Shown here piece by piece: positions 18,509 to 29,032 of a DNA stretch of 64,000 nt. The notes below the pieces were generated by a model. That model was not told the origin of the DNA and did not search any database. It saw only the letters and a program-made list of their open reading frames with translations. The stretch is from Acinetobacter junii CIP 64.5 (lineage in GTDB: Bacteria > Pseudomonadota > Gammaproteobacteria > Pseudomonadales > Moraxellaceae), in the NCBI RefSeq assembly GCF_000368765.1, contig NZ_KB849655.1:743291-807290 (forward strand), written 5' to 3'. The position numbers were made by a program, and so were the translations under genes. Within the stretch, counting starts at the first letter, position 1. Each line of letters starts with the position of its first letter.

Positions 18509-19582
18509 TTAACCTAAATATTTCTGGCTGTATGCATGGACAGTATCTACAAAGATCTTCGGCTGAGCTGGATCAACCCATTGAGTAATACCATGACCAA
18601 GATTTGCAATATATCCTGTTTTTTCACCATTTTTATAAGCGTCATCGAGCATCGCTTTTACAGATTTTTCAATTGATGCTGCTGATCCATAAAGTACCGC
18701 TGGATCTAGATTTCCTTGTAATGCTGCACGACCATTTACAACTTCGCGTGCAGTATAAAGAGGTGTCGTCCAATCTAAGCCAAATGCATCTGCACCTGTA
18801 GTTAACATCGTCTCTAACCATTGTCCACCACCTTTGGTAAAGACAATAATCGGAATTCGGCGACCATCTTTTTCTCGTTGAAGCCCTGCAATAATCTTTG
18901 TCATATAATTCAATGAGAATTCCACATATTCTCGATGTGCAAGTGCTCCGCCCCAACTATCAAAGATTTGAATCGCTTGCGCACCTGCATCGATCTGTGC
19001 GTTCAAATAATCAATTACTGAATCTGCAAGATGATCAAGTAATGCATGTAACACTTCTGGTTGAGCGTACATCATATTTTTAGTGAAACGAAACTCTTTA
19101 CTTGAGCCCCCTTCAACCATATAAGTTGCTAAAGTCCAAGGACTTCCAGAGAACCCAATTAAAGGGACCTGACCACCTAATGCAGATCGAATCGTGGACA
19201 CAGCATTCATCACATAGGCTAAATCAGACTTTGAATTTAATTTCGGCAAGTTAGCAACATCTTGCTCTGTCCGTACTGTTTTATGAAACTTTGGGCCTTC
19301 ACCTGTTTCAAAATACAGACCCAATCCAAGCGCATCTGGAACCGTCAAAATATCAGAAAATAAAATCGCAGCATCCAACTCATAGCGGCGCAACGGTTGC
19401 AAAGTAACTTCACAAGCAAATTCAGTGTTTTTACAAAGAGATAAGAAATCACCCGCTTGTGAACGAGTTGCTCTATATTCTGGTAAATAACGCCCTGCTT
19501 GACGCATCATCCACACTGGTGTGGTGTCTACAGGCTCACGTAGCAAAGCTCGTAAAAAACGATCATTTTTCAACGTTGTCAT
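18509..19582 (-). CDS. hemE: uroporphyrinogen decarboxylase
   Basis: HemE removes four carboxyl groups from uroporphyrinogen III to give coproporphyrinogen III in haem synthesis. The 357 residues match the family. Signatures are [16 protein letters not shown] (substrate-binding Arg), [15 protein letters not shown] (catalytic Asp), [17 protein letters not shown], and the C-terminal NLGHGI. ATG 19582 has AGAG seven bases upstream and is preferred over TTG 19588. Confidence 0.96.
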   Translation of the reverse strand: MTTLKNDRFLRALLREPVDTTPVWMMRQAGRYLPEYRATRSQAGDFLSLCKNTEFACEVTLQPLRRYELDAAILFSDILTVPDALGLGLYFETGEGPKFHKTVRTEQDVANLPKLNSKSDLAYVMNAVSTIRSALGGQVPLIGFSGSPWTLATYMVEGGSSKEFRFTKNMMYAQPEVLHALLDHLADSVIDYLNAQIDAGAQAIQIFDSWGGALAHREYVEFSLNYMTKIIAGLQREKDGRRIPIIVFTKGGGQWLETMLTTGADAFGLDWTTPLYTAREVVNGRAALQGNLDPAVLYGSAASIEKSVKAMLDDAYKNGEKTGYIANLGHGITQWVDPAQPKIFVDTVHAYSQKYLG

Positions 19583-19784
19583 TACCAATCTCTAAATTTT
19601 TTCATGTGAAACGCATGATAACAAAGTTAACCCAATTTTTATAATTCCAAATCCATACAAAAATTCAGACTTCCTACATTATTTTTTTACTTAGACACAA
19701 AACTGCTACTGCAAGCTCACTGATTTTCTGTAATACTTGCAACATCTTATATCTCAATATGAATAATTCTTAAGGTTGAATTAC

Positions 19785-20984
19785 ATGTTCGTTCGCTCAT
19801 TACTCGCTATGAGTTTAAGTTGTATTATTGCCAATGTTGCTTTTGCTGCCCCAACAACTGAGCAACCTTTAAATCCAAAAAAAATCTCGGCACCTGTTCA
19901 AGATCCGATTGATCCTTTAGCAGTAGAACGTTCAGCTGCTTCAAGCGTTGTTGCTCAACCAGCATCTAGTGTCGCTGATAATGCAGTTTCTGATCCTCAA
20001 GTAAACACAGGTGTTGCTTCAGCAGTTTCTTCAAAACTAGAAAATACTCCTGATACAACCAATACAACTCCAGCACCAAAAGTTACTTGGACTTTAGACA
20101 GTCTGAACAATTCAGAATGGTATGAAAATATTGGTAAGGGTCAATTTCCGGTATATGCGCGTGCTCATGTAATGCTAAACAATGCACATGCTTCACCTGG
20201 TGCAATTGATGGCTCAAATGGTAAAAACACTTTAAAAGCAATTGCATCTTTCCAACAGATGAATGGTTTAACACCGACAGGTGAACTTACCAAGGAAACT
20301 TGGGATGCATTAGTTGCGAAACAAACTAAACCAGCTTATGTAGAATACACAATTACAGAAGCAGATTTGAAAGGTCCATATGCCGAATCAATTCCTTCTG
20401 ATTATGCTTTACAAGCAAAAATGAAAGGTTTGTATTACACACGTGTAACAGAAATGTTGGGTGAGAAGTTTCATATGGATGAAAACTTCTTGAAAAAGAT
20501 CAACCCAACAGCAACTTTCAAAAAAGCTGGTGAAAAAATTATTGTTGCCAATGTGCGTAATGATTTACCAGAAGATATTCACTTGATCGTTGCACATAAA
20601 GGTGCTCGTCAGCTTTATCTTTTCAACAGTCGCAACCAAATGATTGCTTCATTTCCTGCGACAATTGGTAGTACTGACACGCCTTCTCCGACGGGTACGT
20701 ATAAAGTAGTTGGCGTTGCAAAAAATCCTTGGTATAGCTATTCACCGTCTAACTTTGTTCAAGGTAATAACCTTAAACCTCTTTCTTTACCACCAGGTCC
20801 TAACGCGCCAGTGGGTAATATTTGGATTGGTTTAAGTAAAAAATCATTTGGTATTCATGGTACTCCAAGCCCTTCATTAATCTCTAAAACAGCTTCACAT
20901 GGCTGTATTCGTTTAACGAACTGGGATGCAAATGATTTGGGTAACAAAGTTCGCTCAGGTGTGACTGTAAAATTCCTTGAATAA
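19785..20984 (+). CDS. L,D-transpeptidase (YkuD) with peptidoglycan-binding domain
   Basis: The 399-residue periplasmic enzyme has a signal peptide (residues 1-21) and a Ser/Pro/Val-rich linker to about residue 85. A peptidoglycan-binding helical domain follows (about 105-180, containing SFQQMNGLTPTGELTKETWD), then a YkuD catalytic domain from about residue 260. The active site is SHGCIRLTNW with Cys374, and the paired His is in FGIHGTP. Such enzymes make 3-3 cross-links or attach proteins to murein. AAGG lies nine bases before ATG 19785. It is divergent from hemE and ends in a strong terminator. Confidence 0.93.
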   Translation: MFVRSLLAMSLSCIIANVAFAAPTTEQPLNPKKISAPVQDPIDPLAVERSAASSVVAQPASSVADNAVSDPQVNTGVASAVSSKLENTPDTTNTTPAPKVTWTLDSLNNSEWYENIGKGQFPVYARAHVMLNNAHASPGAIDGSNGKNTLKAIASFQQMNGLTPTGELTKETWDALVAKQTKPAYVEYTITEADLKGPYAESIPSDYALQAKMKGLYYTRVTEMLGEKFHMDENFLKKINPTATFKKAGEKIIVANVRNDLPEDIHLIVAHKGARQLYLFNSRNQMIASFPATIGSTDTPSPTGTYKVVGVAKNPWYSYSPSNFVQGNNLKPLSLPPGPNAPVGNIWIGLSKKSFGIHGTPSPSLISKTASHGCIRLTNWDANDLGNKVRSGVTVKFLE

Positions 20985-21005
20985 TTCCAATCATTTCATA
21001 ATTTT

Positions 21006-21036
21006 AAAAGCCGAATTTTATGATTCGGCTTTTTTT
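21006..21036 (+). terminator. terminator between L,D-transpeptidase and GGDEF genes
   Basis: The stem AAAAGCCGAA / TTCGGCTTTT with a T run serves the plus-strand gene. The A-rich left flank could also help stop the convergent GGDEF transcript. Confidence 0.88.
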
Positions 21037-21046
21037 GATTCTATAA

Positions 21047-22309
21047 TTATTCAACAACAGGTAGTGGCTGATAATAGATTTGATTTCGACCTAATTGTTT
21101 GGCTCTATAAAGTGCTTTATCAGCAGTATGAATCAATAATTCTTGGCTAATTTTAGGATTACCATTAAATACCGTAATTCCTAAGCTGATCGTGACATGA
21201 TTTGAAACTAATGATTTTTCATGAGGAATCATTTGCCGATCAATTGCTTTATAAATATTCGTTGCGACGGCATAAGCACCTTGAGCCGATGTTTCAGGAA
21301 GCAATACAACAAATTCCTCCCCCCCATAGCGTGCAATAAAGTCCATGTGCCGAATTGAACTTTTAATGGTCTTCGCTATAGACGAAATAACCTGATCTCC
21401 CATTTGGTGACCATAAAAGTCATTATAATTTTTAAAATAATCAATATCGATAAACAGAACTGACATCGACTTATTTTCTTTACAAGCCATGTCATAGTAA
21501 TAACTAAACATTTCCTCAAAAGTTCGTCGATTGGAAACCTTTGTTAATTCATCATGCTGGCTTAAATGTAAAAGTTCTGATGCTTGTAAACGGAGAATTC
21601 TCTCATTTATTTCCGAAATTTTAGTTTTTAAAAATAGTTTTCTTTCTTTTGAGGTCAACATGATGCTGATAGAAAAACCTAAGAGCAAGCTTCCTATAAA
21701 CGTGCGCCCAAGCATCAAAAAATCACACGGTATATTAAAATAATAGAGGGATAATAAAATACATACTGCAGCCAGTGTTCCAATCCACAGCATATGATTG
21801 GGTTTTATTCCACTCAGAATGAAGCCTAACATATACAAAAATGCAATCAGTACCATTGCCTGATTCTGTAATACAACGTTAGACACACTCATCATCAATA
21901 AAGATGGAAAGAAAATTGTGCAAAAGCCAATAACGCAAGCAACTGGATAAAAAAGTCGGCTCAATTTTCTAAATCTAGAAAAAGTCCAAAATAAAAATAA
22001 TGCTGCACCAACGATGAGTAAACTTAAAATGCTATAAACAAAATCAACAATAAAATGAGGACTGGAACGAATAACCAAATAGTTAGAAGGTAAGATTAAT
22101 AAGACAAAAATCGTGTAAGTAATGACACCTTGTCCAAAAAACTGAATCGCATTAATACGTGTGCGATCAATGTTAAATTTCCAGAAATCTTCTTCTAGTT
22201 TTGCTGGTAAAGTTTTTTGTGTTTTTTGACCTTTATAGTGTCGAGCAACAAGCTGCTCTAGATCCTCTTTAGACCTCTGTAATTCATCAAGATCATATTG
22301 ATTTTCCAT
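21047..22309 (-). CDS. membrane-bound diguanylate cyclase (GGDEF)
   Basis: The 420-residue protein has a cytosolic N-terminus, five or six transmembrane helices (about residues 65-230), a short coiled coil ([12 protein letters not shown]), and a GGDEF domain. The active site reads RYGGEEF (GGEEF at 329-333). RHMD five residues upstream (320-323) fits the allosteric inhibitory site. It should therefore make c-di-GMP with product inhibition. No EAL domain is present. ATG 22309 (MENQYDL) is used because the upstream frame to 22363 looks non-coding. Confidence 0.92.
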   Translation of the reverse strand: MENQYDLDELQRSKEDLEQLVARHYKGQKTQKTLPAKLEEDFWKFNIDRTRINAIQFFGQGVITYTIFVLLILPSNYLVIRSSPHFIVDFVYSILSLLIVGAALFLFWTFSRFRKLSRLFYPVACVIGFCTIFFPSLLMMSVSNVVLQNQAMVLIAFLYMLGFILSGIKPNHMLWIGTLAAVCILLSLYYFNIPCDFLMLGRTFIGSLLLGFSISIMLTSKERKLFLKTKISEINERILRLQASELLHLSQHDELTKVSNRRTFEEMFSYYYDMACKENKSMSVLFIDIDYFKNYNDFYGHQMGDQVISSIAKTIKSSIRHMDFIARYGGEEFVVLLPETSAQGAYAVATNIYKAIDRQMIPHEKSLVSNHVTISLGITVFNGNPKISQELLIHTADKALYRAKQLGRNQIYYQPLPVVE

Positions 22310-22471
22310 CCTTTTTACTCTTCTTATGGTGATGTATTTTTGTGCTGGATAAAAATAACACAATTTCTCATTTTGTCATGCACTTTGCTTAACCACTTAT
22401 CCGTAAATGTAGTTACCATTTTCACACTTTATGCATTATTATTTGTATTATTTTTAAGTTTGAAGTTCACC

Positions 22472-23506
22472 TTGAATACTATTACGCTTTTACAACCCGA
22501 TGATTGGCATGCTCATTTACGTGATGGCTTAGCATTAAAACGCACAGTACCCGATTTGGCTAAACAATTCGCACGTGCGATTTGTATGCCGAACCTTGTT
22601 CCACCCGTCAAAACTGTAGAAGAAGCTGTAGCGTATCGTGAACGTATTCTTGCTCATGTACCTGAAGGCTTAAATTTTGATCCTCGCATGGTGCTTTATT
22701 TTACTGACTTTACATCGCCTGATGAAGTTAGAAAAATCAAAGAATCAGAATTTGTAAATGCAATCAAGCTTTACCCTGCTGGTGCAACGACAAACTCTGA
22801 TAATGGCGTTAGTGATATTCGCAAAGTTTATGCTGTCATTGAACAACTTGAAGAACACCAAGTCCCTTTATTACTTCACGGTGAAGTAACTCATAACCAT
22901 GTAGATATTTTCGATCGTGAAAAACGTTTCTTGGATGAAATTCTTTCTCCTTTATTGAAACAATTCCCTAAGCTCAAAGTCGTACTTGAACATATCACGA
23001 CCAGTGATGCAGCAAATTTTGTTCTTGAACAAGATCGTAATGTAGCTGCAACAATTACACCTCAACATTTACTTTTTAATCGAAATGATATGTTGGTTGG
23101 TGGTGTGAAGCCTCATTTCTATTGCTTGCCGATTTTAAAACGTCAAACACACCAAACAACTTTATTAGAAGTGGCAACAAGCGGTAGTCCAAAATTCTTC
23201 TTAGGTACTGATAGTGCGCCACACGCTCAAAATGCCAAGGAAAATGCTTGTGGTTGTGCAGGCTGCTATAGTGCACCAAATGCGATTGAGCTTTACGCAC
23301 AAGCATTTGATCAAGTTGGCAAGTTAGAGCGCTTGGAAGGTTTTGCAAGTATGTTCGGTGCTGATTTCTATGGCTTGCCAAGAAATACATCAACCATTAC
23401 GTTGGTGAAAGAAGAAAATACCGTTGCAGAATCATTTGATTATCTTGATGGTCAAAAAATTATCCCACTTCATGCAGGTAAGACACTGCAATGGAGAAAA
23501 GTGTGA
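22472..23506 (+). CDS. pyrC: dihydroorotase (PyrC type)
   Basis: PyrC cyclises carbamoyl-aspartate to dihydroorotate in pyrimidine synthesis. From TTG 22472 the protein is 344 residues, the usual length for this type. It begins with the metal motif [11 protein letters not shown] and continues with CMPNLVPPV, the carboxylated-Lys segment [24 protein letters not shown] and [12 protein letters not shown] lies about 6 bases before the TTG. The upstream part of the open frame (from 22298) is hydrophobic and unlike the family. It overlaps the next gene, rnt. Confidence 0.94.
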   Translation: MNTITLLQPDDWHAHLRDGLALKRTVPDLAKQFARAICMPNLVPPVKTVEEAVAYRERILAHVPEGLNFDPRMVLYFTDFTSPDEVRKIKESEFVNAIKLYPAGATTNSDNGVSDIRKVYAVIEQLEEHQVPLLLHGEVTHNHVDIFDREKRFLDEILSPLLKQFPKLKVVLEHITTSDAANFVLEQDRNVAATITPQHLLFNRNDMLVGGVKPHFYCLPILKRQTHQTTLLEVATSGSPKFFLGTDSAPHAQNAKENACGCAGCYSAPNAIELYAQAFDQVGKLERLEGFASMFGADFYGLPRNTSTITLVKEENTVAESFDYLDGQKIIPLHAGKTLQWRKV

Positions 23507-24156
23507 CACACGAAGAAAACCAAGCCCCTGTCATTGGTCAACGTTTCCGTGGATTCTTACCTGTTGTAGTCGATGTTGAGACAGCAGGTTTTAACTCACA
23601 AACTGATGCTTTGCTTGAAATAGCATGTATCCCAATTGTCTATGATCAACAGGGACAATTTATACCTGGTCCTGCTTTTCATGCACACATTAATCCATTT
23701 GAAGGTGCTAATCTCGATCGTCGTTCTTTAGACTTTATTGGAATTGATCCTTTCAATCCTATGCGTGTTGCAATGGCTGAAGATGAACGCGGTGCTTTAC
23801 GCCGTATTTTTAAATCATTGAATGAAGTCCGAAAAGCACAGCATTGCACACATGCTGTACTGGTTGGACACAATGCACACTTTGATTTAGGTTTTTTACA
23901 AGCTGCTATCGCACGTTCAGGAACTAAAAACCAAAATCCTTTTCATAGTTTTTCAGTTTTTGACACGGTCACGCTTAGCGCGGTGATGTTTGGACAAACT
24001 GTATTGGCAAGAGCATGTATTCAAGCTGGAATTGAGTTTGATGGTAAAGAAGCTCACTCTGCTTTATACGATACGCAAAAGACAGCAGAACTGTTTTGCT
24101 ATATTTTGAACAAACTATCACCCCACCTTCTTGACAGTTTGGTGACAGAACCCTAA
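23491..24156 (+). CDS. rnt: ribonuclease T
   Basis: RNase T is a DEDDh 3'-5' exonuclease that trims tRNA and other stable RNAs. The 221 residues contain exonuclease motif I ([10 protein letters not shown]), motif II ([13 protein letters not shown]) and motif III ([15 protein letters not shown], catalytic His and Asp). Two starts compete: ATG 23491, used here, and GTG 23503. The GTG has GGAG six bases upstream and makes a GTGA 4-nt overlap with the pyrC stop, so it may well be the true start. The -10 of the tRNA-Glu promoter coincides with the rnt stop codon. Confidence 0.93.
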   Translation: MEKSVTHEENQAPVIGQRFRGFLPVVVDVETAGFNSQTDALLEIACIPIVYDQQGQFIPGPAFHAHINPFEGANLDRRSLDFIGIDPFNPMRVAMAEDERGALRRIFKSLNEVRKAQHCTHAVLVGHNAHFDLGFLQAAIARSGTKNQNPFHSFSVFDTVTLSAVMFGQTVLARACIQAGIEFDGKEAHSALYDTQKTAELFCYILNKLSPHLLDSLVTEP

Positions 24157-24159
24157 TAT
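24131..24159 (+). promoter_or_regulatory. consensus sigma-70 promoter of tRNA-Glu inside rnt
   Basis: A perfect -35 TTGACA (24131-24136), a 17-bp spacer and a -10 TAATAT (24154-24159) lie at the 3' end of rnt, with the -10 overlapping its stop codon. The predicted start is about 10 bases before the tRNA. Confidence 0.75.
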
Positions 24160-24175
24160 ACACCCACCTCAAGAA

Positions 24176-24251
24176 GTCCCTATCGTCTAGAGGCCTAGGA
24201 CATCGCCCTTTCACGGCGGTAACCGGGGTTCGAATCCCCGTAGGGACGCCA
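24176..24251 (+). tRNA. tRNA-Glu (TTC)
   Basis: A 76-nt tRNA with acceptor GTCCCTA / TAGGGAC, discriminator G, encoded CCA, T-arm GGTTCGAATCC and anticodon loop CTTTCAC (anticodon TTC at 24210-24212). It closely matches E. coli tRNA-Glu. Confidence 0.97.
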
Positions 24252-24256
24252 AATTC

Positions 24257-24292
24257 AAAAAAGCCACTGCATCATTCAGACAGTGGCTTTTT
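24257..24292 (+). terminator. Rho-independent terminator of tRNA-Glu
   Basis: The stem AAAAAAGCCACTG / CAGTGGCTTTTTT with an 11-base loop lies five bases after the tRNA CCA. Confidence 0.9.
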
Positions 24293-24414
24293 TATTAGTT
24301 TTTTATACGTAGAGCTGCTAAAAAATAATTATTTTGAAAAATCTATTTTATTATCCTTAGCATATTTTCTACCCTATACTGAAAACTGATCAAAACTATA
24401 AATTTAAACCTAAT

Positions 24415-25098
24415 ATGCAAATCCGTTTATTCCACTTACAAAATTCACGTTCTCAACGCATCGTTTGGTTTTTAGAAGAATTAGGACTTCCCTACGAATT
24501 AGTCATCAACCATCATTCAGACTTAGATGAAAAGAAAAATTCACCGCATCAATTATCGAAATTTCCTGCCGTTGAAATAATAAATCAAGAACAAATTTTT
24601 ATCTTAGCCGAAACTTCAGCGATTATTGATTACTTATCTTATCTATACCCTCAATTAGGGCAAAGTAAATTATTAGGATCACAACTTCAAAGTTTTTATT
24701 ATTGGAAAAATTATTGTGAAGCCACATTTATTCCAGACCTATTACTCAAACAAATTTTTCACCAGATTGTACAACGTACACCATTTCCTGTTCGCTTCGT
24801 TTCAAAGTTTTTAAAATATGGATTTGATCAAAGCTATTTAAATCCATCGTTACAGCAACAAATGACCATGATTGATAAGCATTTAAAAGATCATTTATGG
24901 TTTGCTGGGGATCAATTTACGGTTGCAGATATTTTGATGTGGTTTCCATTATTGGCTTGCTCGGCAAATGACCATCAATTTAAACATATACAGCGTTATT
25001 TAGCCCAAATAGAAAACAGACCCGCCTTTAAAAAATCTTTAATCAAAGGACAATGGTCTGCTTCTACGTTTCAGTCCTATTGGACGATTGCGTGGTAA
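24415..25098 (+). CDS. glutathione S-transferase family protein
   Basis: The 227 residues form an N-terminal thioredoxin-like domain (LFHLQNSRSQRIVWFLEELGL, FPAVEI, ILAETSAIIDYL) and a C-terminal helical domain ending with FTVADILMWFPL. Ser in NSRSQR is the likely glutathione-activating residue, and ETSAI supplies the gamma-glutamyl contacts. Substrate unknown. It stands alone, five bases from the convergent flavin oxidoreductase gene. Confidence 0.88.
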   Translation: MQIRLFHLQNSRSQRIVWFLEELGLPYELVINHHSDLDEKKNSPHQLSKFPAVEIINQEQIFILAETSAIIDYLSYLYPQLGQSKLLGSQLQSFYYWKNYCEATFIPDLLLKQIFHQIVQRTPFPVRFVSKFLKYGFDQSYLNPSLQQQMTMIDKHLKDHLWFAGDQFTVADILMWFPLLACSANDHQFKHIQRYLAQIENRPAFKKSLIKGQWSASTFQSYWTIAW

Positions 25099-25103
25099 TT
25101 CAG

Positions 25104-26348
25104 TTATGCCGATTTACGCGAATTCACTCGACCTTTAACAACCGCTTTAATATTGCCTTTGGCATAATTCAAGAAAACAAGTAATGGTGATAATTTAGGA
25201 TTTGGTTTTTTACCCTGACCAATTGCTTTGAATTGTGCCGCATACCAAATGATTTCCATAATTGCCATTTTATCAACAAAAGGAATGCCTGTTTTAATTT
25301 GGTTTACAGCATAACGCACATCATTACCTGCAATTAGGCTATCTGTTAAATCTGTTTCAACCGCTAATGGTCGTGCAATCCCGATAAAATCACATGCACC
25401 ACTTTCCAGTGCAGCATTCATACCTGCGACTGTACGGAAACCACCTGTCACCATTAACTTACATGTGACATGCTGACGAATCTTTTCAGCAAACTCTAAG
25501 AAATATGCTTCACGTGCAATAGTACTTGCTTTACGTGATTCTGCTTTTGCACCGGCCATTGCAGGTGCTTCATAAGTACCACCAGAAATCTCGATGATAT
25601 CAATTCCTGCAGCATCGATTGCTTTAAATACTGCAATCACATCTTCTTCAGTAATACCACCACGTTGGAAATCAGCTGAATTGAGTTTTACCGAAATAAT
25701 AAAGTTTTCTGAAGTCGCAGCACGAACGGCTTTATAAATTTCAATTAAGAAACGCATACGGTTCTCAATTGAACCACCCCATTCATCAGTACGCTTATTG
25801 GTTAGTGGTGATAAAAATTGGCTAATCAAATAACCATGAGCACCATGTAACTGTACACCTTCAAATCCAGCCTTCTCACAGACTGCTGCAGCTGTAGCGA
25901 AACGTTGGATGATATCTAGAATTTCTTCATGTCGTAACTCACGTGGAGTACCAAACATCGTTGCTAACATCGGGCTAAAAGGTACAGCAGACGGTGCTAC
26001 TGTTTCTTTGTTTAATCCTTTTGGACATTGACGACCCGGATGTGACAACTGAATTAATTGTACCATACCGTATTTTTTGCCTACCGCAGCCCATTGTTGC
26101 AACTTCGCCAAATCACGTTCAGTTTCGATCGCAACGACACCTGGCTCATTTTTAGCCGCAATGTTAACCATTACATTTCCTGTAATTGCACAACCCAAGC
26201 CACCTTTAGCCCAAGCTTCATACAATCCAATATGTAAATCATTCGGCTGACCTTCGTGATTAGCTAAAGCTTCACTCATAGCACCTTTGATAATACGATT
26301 TTTGAATGTTGTGTTGCGAATTTGGATACTGTCTGCAATCTGACTCAT
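25104..26348 (-). CDS. NADH:flavin oxidoreductase, Old Yellow Enzyme family
   Basis: The 414-residue FMN-binding TIM barrel has OYE features: NRIIKGAMSEALA at the first strand, VQLIQLSHPGRQCP, GFEGVQLHGAHGYLISQFLSP (substrate-binding His pair), LTNKRTDEWGGSIENR, then FIGIARPLAVE at the phosphate site. It probably reduces activated alkenes or related compounds. It is a short, single-domain member without the 4Fe-4S and FAD domains of dienoyl-CoA reductases. ATG 26348 is supported by GAGG six bases upstream; an ATG at 26354 is an alternative. Confidence 0.9.
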   Translation of the reverse strand: MSQIADSIQIRNTTFKNRIIKGAMSEALANHEGQPNDLHIGLYEAWAKGGLGCAITGNVMVNIAAKNEPGVVAIETERDLAKLQQWAAVGKKYGMVQLIQLSHPGRQCPKGLNKETVAPSAVPFSPMLATMFGTPRELRHEEILDIIQRFATAAAVCEKAGFEGVQLHGAHGYLISQFLSPLTNKRTDEWGGSIENRMRFLIEIYKAVRAATSENFIISVKLNSADFQRGGITEEDVIAVFKAIDAAGIDIIEISGGTYEAPAMAGAKAESRKASTIAREAYFLEFAEKIRQHVTCKLMVTGGFRTVAGMNAALESGACDFIGIARPLAVETDLTDSLIAGNDVRYAVNQIKTGIPFVDKMAIMEIIWYAAQFKAIGQGKKPNPKLSPLLVFLNYAKGNIKAVVKGRVNSRKSA

Positions 26349-26460
26349 GGTCATCCTCTGCTACAAATTAGAGTAATTGCTCTAATTTAATCTGATTATT
26401 GTTGATGTCAAGATATCTTCCGATAAGTTGACAATAACATATGTCAGTTTAATTACAATG

Positions 26461-28047
26461 CTATATACAAATCGCCTCAATCAATAATTTTGTGTATTCA
26501 TTTTGAGGATCACGAAATAAATCTTGTGAAGCTTGATATTCCAAAGCTTTACCTTCATGCATTACCAAAACATTTTGGCAGAGGGATTTTATGACTTGTA
26601 AGTCATGACTGATCACTAAATAGCTGATCTGCTCTTGGTGTTGCAACCGTCGCAGAAGCAAAATAATTGCTTGTTGTGTAATGCGGTCAAGAGCTGATGT
26701 AGGTTCATCTAAGATCAACAACTTTGGTTTCAAAACCAAGGCTCTAGCCAGAGCGACTCGTTGCCTTTGCCCACCAGAAAGCTCATGTGGGTATTTAAAT
26801 TTTTCAGAAGGTGTTAATTCAACTTTTATTAACACCTCATCGATCATATTTTCGATCAGGTTTGATTTTACTGCACTCAGTTCAAGCCCTTCTGCGATAA
26901 TTTGAAAAACTGATAATCGAGGATTCAAACTGCTTAGAGGATCTTGAAAGACAATTTGAAATTGCTGACGCAAAGGTCTTAACTGTTTTTGATTTAGTTG
27001 ATTGAAATTCTGAGTCTCGAAATTTATTTCTCCCTCACTAGGAATAAGTCGAGCAATTGCTAGTGCTAGCGATGTTTTACCTGAGGCACTTTGCCCCACA
27101 ATACCTAAAGCCTCACCTGACATTAATAAGAAACTAATATTACTAACAGCTGTTTTATATTGTTTTATTTGATTAAATAATCCTTTTCTAATCGGATAAC
27201 GTACTGACAGATTTTGAATTTCAAGCAACGTTTTTCCACTATTTTGTTCTAGTGCAATCCCAAAATCATGGTGCAACAGGCTTTTGGTATATTCGTTTTT
27301 GGGATGTTGAAAAATTTCATTTATATCACCCTGCTGTTCAATTCGTCCTTGATTAACAACTAAAACTTCATCTGCATATTGTTTAACAACACTTAAATCA
27401 TGACTAATTAAGAGAATTGCCATTTTATGATGGTGTTGTAATTGTTTGAGCAAATCAAGAATTTGTCTTTGTAAAACAACATCCAAAGCTGTAGTCGGTT
27501 CATCAGCGATTAAAATTTCAGGTTCCAATGCCAATGCCATAGCAATCATGACTCTCTGCCGTTGACCACCAGAAAGCTCGTGTGGAAATCGTTTCAAGAG
27601 ATGAGTTGCATCTTCTAAACCGACTTCATTTAATAAGTCGAGGGTCTTTTCTTTGACTTTAGATTTAGAGAATCCTTGCAACAACAAATTCTCTCCAACG
27701 ATTTTTTCGACACGATGTAATGGATTAAGTGCTGTCATCGGTTCCTGAAAAATCATCCCAATTTTTTTGCCACGAATTTGCTGCCATTGATGCTGATTCA
27801 TTTTAAGCAAATCCACACCATCAAACAGGATCTCACCTTTTACTTTAAGGCTATCAGATAACAATCCTAATATTGCAAGGCAAGTTATTGATTTTCCTGA
27901 ACCACTTTCACCAACGATCGCCAAAGTCTGTGAATGATGAAGTTCAAAGTTGAAATTATCAACAAGCTTAGTGCCTAATTGGTTTTCAATACTTAATTTC
28001 TGAACTTTCAACAAGGCAGTATTATTGTTTGGGGTCAAATGCTTCAC
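26461..28047 (-). CDS. yejF: peptide ABC transporter, fused tandem ATP-binding protein (YejF-like)
   Basis: The 528-residue protein contains two complete ABC ATPase domains. The first has Walker A GESGSGKS, LSGGQRQRV and Walker B ILIADEPTTALD. The second has GQSASGKT, LSGGQRQRVALARALV and LLILDEPTSALD. Each is followed by the oligopeptide-type C-terminal extension (NEYTK...). Duplicated ATPases in one chain are typical of YejF and energise YejB/YejE. I place the start at GTG 28047 because GGGGAGG lies six bases upstream; the frame also opens at TTG 28062. The gene overlaps yejE by 26 bp and ends the mltD-yej operon. Confidence 0.9.
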   Translation of the reverse strand: MKHLTPNNNTALLKVQKLSIENQLGTKLVDNFNFELHHSQTLAIVGESGSGKSITCLAILGLLSDSLKVKGEILFDGVDLLKMNQHQWQQIRGKKIGMIFQEPMTALNPLHRVEKIVGENLLLQGFSKSKVKEKTLDLLNEVGLEDATHLLKRFPHELSGGQRQRVMIAMALALEPEILIADEPTTALDVVLQRQILDLLKQLQHHHKMAILLISHDLSVVKQYADEVLVVNQGRIEQQGDINEIFQHPKNEYTKSLLHHDFGIALEQNSGKTLLEIQNLSVRYPIRKGLFNQIKQYKTAVSNISFLLMSGEALGIVGQSASGKTSLALAIARLIPSEGEINFETQNFNQLNQKQLRPLRQQFQIVFQDPLSSLNPRLSVFQIIAEGLELSAVKSNLIENMIDEVLIKVELTPSEKFKYPHELSGGQRQRVALARALVLKPKLLILDEPTSALDRITQQAIILLLRRLQHQEQISYLVISHDLQVIKSLCQNVLVMHEGKALEYQASQDLFRDPQNEYTKLLIEAICI

Positions 28048-29032
28048 GAGCAGCCTCCCCAATAAAAATCAAAAGTGAAAGCACAATTGCCAAAGTAAAA
28101 AAGCCAGACAATACTAGCCATGGTGCATCTAAATTATTTTTCCCTTGCAACAGCAGTTCGCCTAACGATGCTGCATCCGCAGGTAATCCGTAACCAAGAA
28201 AATCTAGTGCCGTTAAAGCAATAATATTTGCTGTAAGCATAAATGGTATTTGCGACAAACTTGAACTGATTGCATTTGGTAAAATATGTTTAAAAATAAT
28301 ATTATGGTCTTTGACACCCAAAGCCTGAGCAGCGCGTACATAATCAAAATTTCGTGCTCTCAAAAACTCAGCTCTTACTAATCCTACTAATTCAGTCCAT
28401 CCAAATAACAACATAATTAAAAAGAGCCAATATACATTTGGGTTAAACATACTGACCAATATCATCACAATAAACAGCATGGGTAAGCCCCCCCATACCT
28501 CAAAAAGTCGCTGTCCAATTAGATCAATCCAACCACCATAATACCCTTGTACTGCACCTACAACTATTCCGATGCAAGCTGCCGCTATAGTTAGCCCGAT
28601 TCCAAATAAAAGTGAAACCCTTAGACCATACAAGATGCGAGCAAATACGTCACGACCTTGATCATCTGTCCCTAACCAATTTTGTAATGTCGGCTGAGAT
28701 GGTACAGGAACAGTGAGAGATAAATTTGGAGTTTGATATGAAAAAGCTACAGTTGGTGAAATCATCCAGCCATGCTGTTGGATCAATTGTTTTACAGCAG
28801 GATCCTGATAATCAGTCGATGTTTCAAATACGCCACCAAATGTTGTTTCAGGATAATCTTTGAATATGGGAAAATAGAGTGACTGCTTATAATTAACAAG
28901 CAGAGGTTTATCATTTGCTATAAACTCAGCGCAGATAGAAAGACTAAAAATAATCAAAAATAAGATTAAACTGAAAAATCCCAATTTATTTTGCTTAAAA
29001 CGATATAGTCGATTTCTTATTAAAGGTGACAT
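28022..29032 (-). CDS. yejE: peptide ABC transporter permease (YejE-like)
   Basis: A 336-residue inner-membrane permease of the DppC/OppC class. It has an N-terminal OppC_N segment with one helix, a periplasmic loop of about 100 residues, the LGTDDQGRDVFARILYGLR signature, and a C-terminal BPD_transp domain with EAA loop (EFLRARNFDYVRAAQALGVK). The start ATG overlaps the yejB stop in TGATG, so translation is probably coupled. It forms the import channel with YejB. Confidence 0.92.
   Translation of the reverse strand: MSPLIRNRLYRFKQNKLGFFSLILFLIIFSLSICAEFIANDKPLLVNYKQSLYFPIFKDYPETTFGGVFETSTDYQDPAVKQLIQQHGWMISPTVAFSYQTPNLSLTVPVPSQPTLQNWLGTDDQGRDVFARILYGLRVSLLFGIGLTIAAACIGIVVGAVQGYYGGWIDLIGQRLFEVWGGLPMLFIVMILVSMFNPNVYWLFLIMLLFGWTELVGLVRAEFLRARNFDYVRAAQALGVKDHNIIFKHILPNAISSSLSQIPFMLTANIIALTALDFLGYGLPADAASLGELLLQGKNNLDAPWLVLSGFFTLAIVLSLLIFIGEAAREAFDPKQ

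Noticed and set aside
23491..23506. The 16-bp pyrC/rnt overlap as an unusual signal
   Set aside because: If rnt starts at GTG 23503, which has the better ribosome binding site, the overlap is an ordinary 4-nt GTGA junction.
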